This document shows, piece by piece, positions 33,898 to 44,529 of a stretch of 63,270 bases of DNA. The notes beneath the pieces are model-generated. The model saw only the letters and a list, made by a program, of their open reading frames with translations. It had not been told where the DNA came from and ran no database searches. The position numbers and the translations under genes were made by a program. How positions within the stretch are numbered: the first letter of the stretch is position 1; every line of letters begins with the position of its first letter. Source of the DNA: Phlegmacium glaucopus (taxonomy: Eukaryota; Basidiomycota; Agaricomycetes; Agaricales; Cortinariaceae). Location of the stretch: assembly GCA_015039465.1 (NCBI GenBank), contig MU130547.1:1-63270 (forward strand). Reading direction: 5' to 3'.

Positions 33898-36800
33898 TTA
33901 CATTGTAGGGGTGTCTGGATGTTTGCCATCAAGCAGTTTCATCCTCATATCCATGACTAGAACACCCAGCTGCTTTGCCTCCTTCCACCTTCTCTGATGA
34001 TGGTATATGACTGCTAGATTCTCCATGCTTGAGAGAGTGGATAGATGTTCTGCACCAAGCAGCTCCTTCCTCATACCCATGAGTTGAACAACCAGCTGCT
34101 CTGCCTCCTTCCACCTTCTCTGATAATGGTATATTATTGCTAGATTCTCCATGCTTGAGAGAGTGTCTGGATGTTCTGCACCAAGCAACTTCTTCCTTAT
34201 ATCCATAACTTGAACACACAGTTGATCTGCCTCCTTCCACCTTCCCTGATGACAGTATATTATTGCTAGATTCTCCATGCTTGAGAGTGTGGATGGATGT
34301 TCTGCATCAAACAGCTTCTTCCTCATATCCATGACTTGAACACCAAGTTCCTCTGCCTCCTGCCACCTTCCTTGATTGTGGTATATGCTTGATAGATTTC
34401 CCATGCTTATGAGAGTATCTGGATGTTCTGCACCAAGCAGCTTCTTCCTCATGTACATGACTTGAACACCAAGTTCCTCTGCCTCATTCCATCTTCCTTG
34501 ATTGTGGTATGTACTTGCTAGATTTCCCATGCCTAAGAGAGTGTCTGGATGTTCTGCACCAAGCAGCTTCTTCCTCCTATCCATGACTTGAACACCTAGT
34601 TCCTCTGCCTCATTCCACCTTCCTTGATTGTGGTATGTACTTGCTAGATTTCCCATGCTTATGAGAGTTTGTGGATATTCTGCATCAAACAGCTTCTTCC
34701 TCATATCCATGACTTGAACCTCCAGCAGCTCTGCCTCATGCCACCTTCCTTGATTACTGTAGGTGCTTGCTAGATTTCCCATGCTTACAAGAGTGTCTGG
34801 ATGCTGTGCACCAAGCAGCTTCTTCCTTATATTCATAACTTGAACCTCCAGCTGCTCTGCCTCATTCCACCTTCCCTGATGGCAGTATATGATTGCCAGA
34901 TTCTCCATGCTTGTGAGGGTGAATAGATGTTCTGCACCAAGCAACTCCTTCCTTGTACCCATGACCTGAACCTTTAGTTGCTCTGCACAGTTCCAGTCTC
35001 CAGCCTCCTCCATTACTAGTGCAAAATTAGTCCATTTATCATCATAGTACTGCTTGACAAGTCCTAACTGGTTTCTATAAAATTCATTTGCTTTTATATG
35101 TGGATAAGTCAACCGACGTAATGCATAATCCTGACTTTCAAATCTCCATGAAATTGCACAGGACAAGATTATGCTTCCCATCTCACACATTCTTTGCTGC
35201 TCAGATTTTAACATTCTCTCCCGGCTCCAGTAGTGCACCAGAGGATGAACAGACAACATTTTAGATGATTGTATTTTCACCAAGGAGAATGAGAGAAGGA
35301 CACTAATCCCTTGTACAAATACGAATTCATCCCAGTGACTATCATTATCCAAGCCAAGCAGAGTATGATCCAGTGAAGTGACTGCCTGAGTGTTACATTC
35401 CGTCACACGTTACTCCGGTCCGACTCCGACAGAGTTGTTTCCGGTAGTCCGTACTCCGTTCCAGTACTTTCCCTTGTCTCCGACTCTACTCCTCCTACGT
35501 CCGACTCCGAGACTTCTCCGTATCACTCCGACTCTTCCGACGACATCCCGAACACCTTACCACACCTTTGTCATAACACTATTCCTTTGTCATCACTTTC
35601 CCACTATCAGTCAGCACACCAGCCATGGATTATTCACCCAAGAATGCAGAACCTTTCCCGGGAGCAGAGCGCAGCACTTATATTTATATTCTATATTTCG
35701 GTTGCAATTCTCTTTATATTTAAAGTACTCGAACTTGTATGTTTTCCCTTAGTTCGAATATCAACTTAGTTCCCCTCCTCTTGTTTTCCCTCTAAGTCAC
35801 TGAGGTCTTCCGACTTGTTACTTTATTCTTCCGTTCCGAAATCAGGACACCTTAGGAGCTGGGCGGCACAGCACATACGCTGAGGCCAACGTCCTTTCCG
35901 GGTTACTGTTCCGGTTCCGTTCCGTCCGTTCCGGAGTAACTCCGACGTGACTTCTCCTTTGCTTTAAACTTAACACTGAGGTAACTTTTCAGCTATGTCA
36001 CTATCAATGTCTCCTATGGCTGCCTTCTCAGCAGCAGATTGGAATATATCTTTAGAAATATTGCTATGATGATAGAAAGCACATATTTGAAGAATTAGGA
36101 TTGCAGCCTGGGCTGCTTGTGCACCTCCAGCAGTGGAATGTCCACCAGCCCTCCTTTCTATTTCTTTGAAAGAAAGATCCCAAGTCCCATACACTGTTTT
36201 ATTATACATTGATGCCCCTGTGAATGTAGCATCTGACATAAGAGCCTGACGATGCATTGAGAATTGCCTCAGATATTGATCAATATTACATTTCCCAACT
36301 TCAATATATGCACCAGCATGATCAATAGCAAGAGGAATGCAGCCAAGTTCAGTCACAATCTTTTTGGCAGATTGTAGATGCTCAGGCAATGGATCCAAAC
36401 AGCTAGCCTTAAGAAGTAGAGCTATAGCATCTGGCTCCACCATTTCATGAATCCCAATTTTGTTCTCAAATGATACAATCCTTCCCATGAATTGGTTTCT
36501 GCTAGTAATCAGAATATTACCTCTGTTACCTGGAGGAATGAACTTGGCCACCACCTCTGGAGGAGGATCATCAGCATTATCAAACACAATCAACCATTCT
36601 TCTTGGAGAAAAGATATCCACTGGAGGACAGACTCAACTGAGCCATCTACACCAGAATATTGTGCAGCAGGAAGACTAGATATGCCCTTGAGAGACATTT
36701 CTATGCTCTCCTGAGATGAGGCATCAACCCAGAACACATGTGAAAACCTATCAAGAAATGAGTCCAGTGTTGTGAATGGTATTCTGATGACTCTTACCTG

Positions 36801-37305
36801 TCAGACATTTCTTCTATGAACTTGAGACAAATCTGGGTCTTTCCAATCCCTCCCATTCCCCAGAGGAGACAAACACGCCTTGAAATCAGTCTACTATGGA
36901 CAAAAATCTTCCCAAGTACATCTTTCCGTCCAGTAAAAATTGGACTGGAATTGGGTTTTTGAGTTACAGGGAATTTTATCTGCCTTTCATCACTATTGGC
37001 AGGGAGAATATTGGATTTGATCTGCATGTACGATTATTGCTAAATCATATACACAACTTATGAGAAAGACTTACAAAAGTGCCACCAGTGATGAGGACAT
37101 TCTGGGCATTCGCAAAGAGACCAGAGACAGATTGTTGAGCCTGCCAACCATCAGTGAAAGCCGAGAACACATGGTGTAAGCAACTCACAGAGGAATTTTG
37201 TTCTGATTTTGTGGATCCCAAGTTGGCATGCACTATTGCATCAGGGGAGGGGGGTGAATTTCCTTTTGGATGAGCTACAGGTGTAACTGCTAAAGCAGAA
37301 ACCAA
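33898..37305 (-). pseudogene. NB-ARC / tetratricopeptide-repeat STAND protein, split by a solo LTR
   Basis: Minus-strand exons: ...37305-37075 (itself probably spliced), 37021-36798 and 36747-33898, with introns 37022-37074 and 36748-36797. Domains: linker with NAQNVLITGGTF; NB-ARC with KPNSSPIFTGRKDVL, Walker A GMGGIGKTQ, Walker B WLIVFDNADD, the ILITSRN sensor and GCIPLAIDHAGAYI (GxP/GLPL-like); a winged-helix-like region; then about nine 42-residue tetratricopeptide repeats of the TPR_10/12 type (for example LGAEHPDTLSSMENLAIIY...GRWKEAE). The frame is open except where a 585-bp LTR (35391-35975) sits; removing it with one CTGAG copy restores frame exactly. Such proteins are regarded as fungal NLR-like receptors. 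N-terminal effector domain not identified. Confidence 0.85.
35391..35975 (+). mobile_element. Solo LTR inserted in the NB-ARC/TPR gene, target duplication CTGAG
   Basis: 585 bp, TGTTACATTCCG to AACTTAACA, same family as at 19856. CTGAG is repeated at 35386-35390 and 35976-35980. It sits between the NB-ARC part (ending EKLPQ) and the region before the TPRs. Confidence 0.94.
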
Positions 37306-38240
37306 AGTGGAGGTTTGGAGTTCATGGGTAGTCTGATTGATGGTGATGAATGAGTAATTATGGATGTGATGGACTAGGTTGAACGCTCACATTAATGCCA
37401 ATGGCTGGAATGCTTACAGGAGCAAGATCATTGATTGCCAAAGTGGAAAAAGAAGTAGAGACTTGGAGGTCATGGGCAGTCTGATGGATGACAATGATTA
37501 AATACTTGAGGATGCAATGGGTGAAGTTTAACGCTCACAGTAATGCCAGTGACTTGAATAACTTGTGCACTTGCAGCTGCAGCACTAGTGGGAATGGGTG
37601 GCATGGGGTCAGTGGTGCTTGTTATGATTGTTGATGTCGAAGTTGCTGGTTCAAGGATTGAACACAGAGCATGGTTGGTCAGAGATGTGGAATTTTGTTC
37701 TGATTTTGTGGATCCCAAGTTGGCTTGCATTATGGTATTGGGTGGGGAGGGTGGCATTTCTTCTGAATGTGCTACGGGGACAATCTCAAGGATACAATTA
37801 TTGCTAAATCATTTACACAATACATGGAAAAGACTTACAATAGTGGTGTCAGTGATGAGTACTTTCTGGGCATTTGTAAAGAAATCCAAGTCCAAGCCAG
37901 GCTGCTGACTCTGTTGACCATCAGGAATAGCCAAGAACAGTGCATGCAAGCAACTTACTGAGAGATCTTGTTCATATTTTGTGGATCGCAAGGTGGTCAT
38001 CCCATGTTCATCAAGTACATCTTTTTGTCCAGTAAACAATGGACTGGAGTTTGGTTTATGGATGTTCATCTGCATCTGCTCTTTGCTAGTATAGGCAGGA
38101 TGAATATTGTTCTAAAATATGTACAATTATTGTAAATCATTGATGCTGCTCATGAGAAAGACTTACAAGAGTGCAACCAGTGAAAAATATATGCTGGGTA
38201 TTTAAAAAGAAAGTGAACCTTGGCTGCTGACCCTGCTAAT
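37306..38240 (-). repeat. Tandem partial copies of the NLR N-terminal exons
   Basis: Two more copies of the exon motif are found upstream on the minus strand: near 37840-37900 (FFTNAQKVLITDTTI, followed by GTAAGT) and near 38170-38215 (FLNTQHIFFTGCTL, followed by GTAAGTC). The start of the NB-ARC exon is also copied at about 38075-38010 (KPNSSPLFTGQKDVL). A linker block STKSEQN is present at 37200 and 37690, and STKYEQ at 37980. Either extra alternative exons of one long gene or a partial tandem duplication in decay. Confidence 0.6.
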
Positions 38241-38768
38241 CATCAGCAAGTGAAGAACTGTTATTGATGACATACCATATTGAATGTTGTTTCAGTTTCT
38301 GCTAAATCCCAAGACATTGAATAATTTTGGGTGGGGATGCATTGGACAGAGTGCTGTTACCTTGAATGGAAGGAGGACCACCCAACATATCATTCAGTGT
38401 TTCTTTTGGTTGCAAGAAAATGACACCTTTATCAAATAGTAAGAGTTAGGATCCTTTATAAACATGATATTAGATGATCTGACCATTCTCTTCACAAATT
38501 TTATGAGAGGCCAAAATATTTGCCATGACTACATGCAGGTCTGGCAAAGTATCATACTATAAGGCAGATCATTAAGAGGGATTAAAAACCAGTTGTTCTA
38601 CTTGCCTGGGCAATAATGGAAGACCAATCATCATCATGAGTGATGACCATCTTTGCAGTAGGAACCTAAAGCAGTTGACATCATCTCAGCAGTTGGGACT
38701 AATAGGAGGTGCTAACTTACTTTTGCCAATAGGATATCATTGAGAACTTTAGATGGATGGGCTGTCTA
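38241..38768. other. Unassigned sequence between the NLR copies and the next gene
   Basis: No open frame or motif recognised. May contain further upstream exons of the NB-ARC gene. Confidence 0.35.
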
Positions 38769-40023
38769 TCAAAGAAGGAAGTTAAAAATAATATACTGAT
38801 GTCTGCAAGAGAAAAGACCAACAAGACTTTCAAGAGGGCCAGAAATGAACATTGTTGGATTATTGTTTGTAACATCAACATCCTGCAACCCATAGGGGGA
38901 ACCTGTGTGTCTCTGAATTCCGGTTTGCACCCCTTGGGGGGGTAAAGAACTGGAACTGCTACTAGTACCAGGATTGTTCAAATGAGGATGATTAGAATTA
39001 GAGTAATCTTTGACACGAGAATACTGTCTGTGTCGGGGGTCGACATGAACAGAACCCAAACTGGAGTGTATGTTTACCCAGACGTCGTCCGCAAGAGTTA
39101 CATTCAGAGTGCGCACAAAAAGGCATTGGTTTTCAAATCGGACATCAGGAGAATCACTGTCCCTTCTCAACTCATTATTGTTTGAACCCGGTCCTGCTTT
39201 GACCTCGGCGACGCCAGAGTATTCTCCCCACGCGTAAGTGCCAGCAGAAGCCAAACCTGCTCTCTCCGAAGGACCGAATCTGAGACGACAGTTGTTTTGT
39301 GTTGATTGATTGGCAAAAGTTGCGATACCCCAGGACGTAGTCTTATCAAACCCAACAACAAGGCGTACGTCGCCGTTTTTAGCTTCGCGCCCGCGACGGC
39401 CATTGACGAACTTATACCAGTCGGCAATGTTAGCAGCTGCGTAATCCCGGAAGGCTGCAGAATTTCCCAGATCTTCGGATTTAGCACCTTGTGGCATAGT
39501 TAAGATAGCACCTTCGGAAGCAGATGAATTGAAAACGATGCCACTGAATTTAATACCCTCAATACACAAAAATCTGGATGAGTAATGAGACGCACGAAAT
39601 ATCGCTGGTTTGTGATCTTTCAATTGAAGCACTGGCGAGATGACTATCAGGGTCGAACACTGAGAACCTTTCAATGTCGATAGCCTCGATCGGCGGCGAA
39701 ATCGGAGCAAAATTTTCTGGCAATACCCGGGGGTTCACTGGGTCGTCGTGAGAAAGGCATATGTTGAAGAGAAAGGAAAATGCTCCAGAATGGGTGATAA
39801 TGCCAACGTCGCCAATACGAATGCCTGTCCTCCTGTAACTTATGTGAAGAACCTGGTTTGGCTCCGGAATCCATAAAGGGAACCCCCGTCCTTTCGGTGT
39901 GAGGTGTCGTTCATAGATGTCGTTACTTTTTTGAAGTGGAATTTCCTGGCGTTGCGAAGGAACTTGAGACTGATTCTGATAATATGTAGTATGAATGACT
40001 GGGTCTGTTTTACTCTTGCTCAT
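38769..40023 (-). CDS. Agaricomycete orphan-family protein with SASEGAILTMP block, two exons
   Basis: Minus-strand exons 40023-39596 and 39543-38769 with a 52-bp GT-AG intron (39544-39595) and matching phase, 400 residues. N-terminal part YERHLTPKGRGFPLWIPEPN, then GDVGIITHSGAFSFLFNIC; second part SSASEGAILTMPQGA, FVNGRRGREAKNGDVRLVVG, WGIATFANQS and EGY-free AWGEYSGVAEVKAGPGS. I recall this layout in many mushroom hypothetical proteins, often in large families; function unknown. The last ~50 residues after a Ser/Pro-rich tail look unlike the family and may be read-through into foreign sequence. ATG overlaps the stop of the NACHT gene upstream (ATGA). Confidence 0.7.
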
Positions 40024-41814
40024 TGACTTACCCTTTCTTGGTTGAGTTCTATCGGAATTGATGTTTGGAATTTCAGGTCAGGCTGTTGAAATAAGGTAGA
40101 GAGACATAACATACCGGCACTTTGGACAGAAGATGGGGTTGGATTGATATAGTCATGAAGGGAGGATGACTGAACCCGGGATTGATCAAGATACTCCTTG
40201 AACACTATATCTGGACGGCTGGTGATGAGGAACTTGACTGGAAGAGATGTACTATGTTCTAAGATCACAGCAAGCAACTCAGCCACAAGGGAGTGGTCAG
40301 AGCATTCGTCCAGAGCATCAAGAACAATCACTGGGACGATTACTTCTCTGCTGTCCCTGTATGCAGTGGTGAGTGGTGTAACGATGAAGTTTAGGAATTG
40401 TTGGCTAATCCCCCAAGATGAACAGCCAGGAAAGTGGGCTTCCACTACATCCAGGATGAGTTGCGACACTGTAGAGGGAAGATACCTAGCCAACTGAAGG
40501 GCGACGGTGGGGATGATGCAACGAACATTCCTGGTATCATCCCGGAGATGAGAAGAGAAGAAGGTGCCACCAAGGGATTCCTCTTCACAGAGGATTTCAC
40601 TGAACGAGTAAGCAATTGTCGTCTTACCGGTTCCAGCCATCCCACTGAGCCAGTATACCATTGTAGCCGTCTTATCATTCGCCCACACTTGCAGCGTGCC
40701 AAGAATTGCCTCGCGAGTGTCCTTCCTACAAGCGTTACGTGGAGCAGGCGACGCCGTGTCATATTCTACGCACTGAGCACGTGGCATGAGTTTCTTAGAC
40801 AGTGCATTCTATGAACTAGCTTTAACGGAGATCATCCGATTCGAAGATTATATACACTCACCAAGATTCGAGCCTTCGATTGTTCATTTTCGTTCGCATC
40901 GGACACCTGGTAGACCTAACAAGGAATATAGAACCAGATTAAATTTCACGCAGCTAAAATGATAACTTACATTGGTGGTTACAATAATCATCGGCTGATT
41001 CATGTTTATTTGAGCATTCTGGAAGAGAGACGTTGGACTATTGGCATTCAAAGGAGGCAAATGCTAAATGGGCAGTAATTAATGACGATGGTCGTGAGTA
41101 CAGCACAGACACTGACCGTGGGTGCAGTTTCTGGTCTCGAGCTACCAACGGAACCAAACTGCCTGGGCACCTCAGGTATCGATGGCGTAACCGGGATAGA
41201 AATTGAAGGAGACATAGAATCTGTTACTGTACTTGTAACCGTTGTGTCAGGTGCACGGATGCTGCCGACCGGAAATGAAGGAGGATAATCGAATGACATA
41301 TTGCTGTTAAGTGTGAGGAAGTGAATAATCCATAAAACGTCAGACGACAAATTCCGTTACTAACCTTGTTCCTGCGGCAGTACTAGCCGCCACCATATGG
41401 TCACTGAGAATGGGTGGAGTTTCTGGCCTCGAGCTATCAACGGAACTGCACTGCCTGGGCAGGTCAGGCGTAACCTGGACAGCAATTGGAGACATGGTGT
41501 CTGTGTCTGTACTCGCAAGAGTAGTGTCAGGTGGACACATGATGCTGACCATAGGGACCGGCGATGAAGGATAATCGAATGGCACATTACTGTTAAGTAT
41601 GAGGAGGTTAGTAACCAAGACAATAGGACTCCGTTACTCGCCTTGTTCCTGCGACAGTACTAGTCGCCGCCACATGGTTATCGGATTTTGAAGCCAGGTC
41701 GATCAACGATGGGCTGGGCAGGCGCGATGGCTGAAGAAGGGAACCAAATGTCCTTTTGATAGATCGAGCAACTTTGATTATGCGATTGTTCTTGGATGGA
41801 CTTTCGCTCGACAT
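40020..41814 (-). CDS. NACHT-domain STAND NTPase, six exons, two duplicated linker exons
   Basis: Minus-strand exons 41814-41642, 41589-41365, 41303-41117, 41018-40971, 40915-40862 and 40808-40020; introns 52, 61, 98, 55 and 53 bp; 491 residues, all phases consistent. The start ATG gives MSSESPSKNNR, typical of this family. The linker exons 2 and 3 are copies of each other (FDYPSSPVP.../FDYPPSFPV..., both with SSRPET). NACHT core in exon 6: GMAGTGKTTIAYSF (Walker A), GGTFFSSHLRDD, VIVLDALDEC (Walker B) and PVKFLITSRPD. It stops soon after the NTPase with no WD40, ankyrin or TPR sensor, so it is truncated, or the GTAAGT at ~40028 is a donor for further exons. Intron 1 has a GC donor. Likely role: NLR-like signal NTPase, by family. 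Confidence 0.85.
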
Positions 41815-43303
41815 GATGATGATGGTCAAGAGAGAGCGCCCAGTGTACAGTGGCTGTACGAGTTTGCTCTTCCCACAGTCAAGTCTGTTCTATATTTATT
41901 CTGCCATACCGTCCAAATGGCAATCACAGTTTCATATATAATCACACTGTTCAGCTGGCACCCTTCCTGCAAGTAGCATTGTTTCGATGCCACTCCAGTA
42001 GATAGTGCGTGTTAGATAGCTTTCGCTATCATACCGATATGAGAATTGAGAGGCGAGGGAAAACTTTACAGTCTATCTGAATCGCGATGGACGGGTGGGT
42101 GTAGTTAGATGAGGAGATATAGTAGTGGATGGTAATCACAGTTTGGTGGAAGCGGTATCGAGATGGCTTCAACGATATTGACGCTGGCAGTTGGCGGTCA
42201 TAATACCAATGTCTTCGGCTAAGATCCGTGATCCTGTGCCCCGCATTGGTGAGTTGGTGATAGAAATCAGGGTAGAATCTGGACTTACTACGTCAGTGGC
42301 ATACTGATCCAACAGACACCTGCCAGATTCAAGTGTCGTCAACCCACAGTAGGTATCCTCGGACCACAACATTTCCTCTTCCCACCAGCAAAGACGTAAA
42401 GCTGTGAATTAATTAGGAATGACTGTGCAAAGACCTAGAAGGACGGAGAAAGCAGACAGATGGAGACAGAGGCGGTTCGTTGGGAGACAGAGAGAAGATG
42501 GAGATGGCAGAAACGGTTGGAAGAAATACAAAAGACAGATCACCAAGACATGCTGATATGGGTAGAAACGCCAATTGCCGCCGCAGGGGCGGTTCGTTCC
42601 GGGATTATGCCAGTCCTCAAATCCCTTTTTTCACTCCTACCTAACAGCCGACCATGCATGTTTTGTACATTGCTCCAAGTTTGAAGTTAAGGCAATGCTC
42701 CACTCACGATGGAGATAAGGTTGGATTTTGGACTTGACAGTGGTGTTGACTTTGAGGTTGGTTATGAGACTGCGAGTCAGCCCGAGGGCAAAGGACTAAA
42801 CAGATGAAATAAAGTAAGTGAAGAAAAACATCATAGGCTTCTACGTGTGTCAATCGGCTACTTCATGATTAAAGAAGACGCTAGAAAGTGAAGGAATCAA
42901 CTTGGATACATTGAACAAATTGAGGATTACTGGGCTGGGTCCTCAAACGATCCGGCGACATATTTGCCTTGCACAAAAGAGGTAAGTTTCGTTAACCACC
43001 ATCCGCGTACTAATAAAATGGTTGAGGCTGAGCGTATACGAAATGATGATGTCGGTTGTCGAGCACACTTGCTCTACGACGGTTTCAATCATTTATATAA
43101 CATTGTTCGTCCTTAGGTCTGCCGTGTACTCTCCGGTCCGAACGTGGAAACATTGTATGGGTGTGCCATTACGACTCCGTTGGAATATTTAAGAAAGTAA
43201 TGAGATTGTCATAAATTTCAAAGCGGAGTTGTTGCCATACCTAAATAATTGCAAAAGTAAAAGTCTACGACTGTTTGTTCTAGTGATCACGTGCTGTCGA
43301 TTC
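41815..43303. other. Upstream region of the NACHT gene, no clear gene
   Basis: No family recognised. A minus-strand frame near 42372-42290 followed by GTAAGT resembles a small exon, but no consistent continuation was found. Confidence 0.35.
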
Positions 43304-44529
43304 ATGAGATTGCAAGTTACCGTTAAACCGAAGCGTCGCCCGACTCAAGGTTCGCAAACGGGAATCTACAAAGTCGACTACATCAAGGTAAAATATTCCG
43401 AAAAACACCTTGATACTAATACATGACCTAACGAATTGCGATATTTAATTGGACATTACAGAGTCATTGAATTAACGATATCTGGAACCGAATCGCTTGC
43501 TAATGATATTGAATACCGAATAAACCAGCTAATCGAGGTAATGTTCGATATATATTGTTCCTTGAGTGTATATATCCAGTTATCTTTCAGGAAGCAGCGC
43601 GTTTTATGCAACATAGAAGGCGAACCATTATGACTACCGCACATATTGATCAAGCACTTCGTGTTCTTAACATCGAACCTCTATACGGACACTCCCCATA
43701 CAACCCCACCACCTTCCGAAGAGCATTGCATTTCCCACAAGTATCAGCCGCAGGCCCCGTATATTTCGTTGAAGATGAAGAGATAGACTTTGGTCGTGTA
43801 TTGAGAGAAGAGAAGATTGCTCCGAAAGGAGTCAATTGTACTGCACATTGATTAGCTGTCGAGGGTGTACAACCTCTCATACCCGAAAATCCACCCACGA
43901 TACCTCGCGATACAGACGTAGACCCTACTGCAAAGAGCGATCCTCTCAAATTGAACGGATTGACACCTGCAGTTAACGGGGTCGTTAATGGATTGGGTCT
44001 CCCATCAACAACCAATGGACCTCCAGGAACGAAGAAACCTGCTCAAAGTCAACAACTTGTAAAACAAGTTTTATCTCGAGAACTGCAGCTGTACTATGTA
44101 CGTCTGACTTCTTCGTTATTGCCACCTCCTTCGGATATGCCCAAACGGACGGCGGCCCTGGCTAGTTTGAGGGACGATGCGGGGTTGCAGGCCCTTTTAC
44201 CTTACCTGGTGCGGTTGGTGGCCGAAGGTGTGGTGAATGCGTTGAAAGAGGATTCGCGGGTGGAAAGTGAAGGAAAATAACTAGAGGTATTGTTAGACGT
44301 GATCAGTGCCATCTTGGACAACAATACACTCTTTGTAGAACCATATGTGAGTTTCTATTCTATCTGATCTTTCCTTCTCAATTATAATCAGTTGCATCAA
44401 ATATTACCCCCAATCCTCTCCATTCTGCTGAATTTATCTTTACCTGTGAGCCATGCAATGTTACTCAGAACATCAGCTGCTCAGACTCTCTCCAAGCTCC
44501 TCACTCAGTATTCAATGATATATCATTAA
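43304..44529 (+). pseudogene. TAF6: TAF6 (TFIID/SAGA subunit) decayed and truncated copy
   Basis: Exons 43304-43387, 43462-43537, 43591-44346 and 44392-44529 with introns of 74, 53 and 45 bp. The histone-fold start is recognisable (GIYKVDYIK, ESLANDIEYRINQLIE, EAARFMQHRRRTIMTT, DQALRVLNIEPLYGHSP), followed by AGPVYFVEDEEIDF, VEGVQPLIPENPP and VKQVLSRELQLYYVRLTSS of the TAF6 C-terminal HEAT domain. It then stops inside the HEAT repeats. Lesions: a phase mismatch between exons 1 and 2, TGA at 43849 where TGG fits, and TAA at 44278. TAF6 is essential, so an intact copy should exist elsewhere; this is a duplicated remnant. Confidence 0.88.

Noticed and set aside
42460..42684. 74-codon plus-strand frame upstream of the NACHT gene
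   Set aside because: No family resemblance, purine-rich start and no supporting splice or promoter signal.
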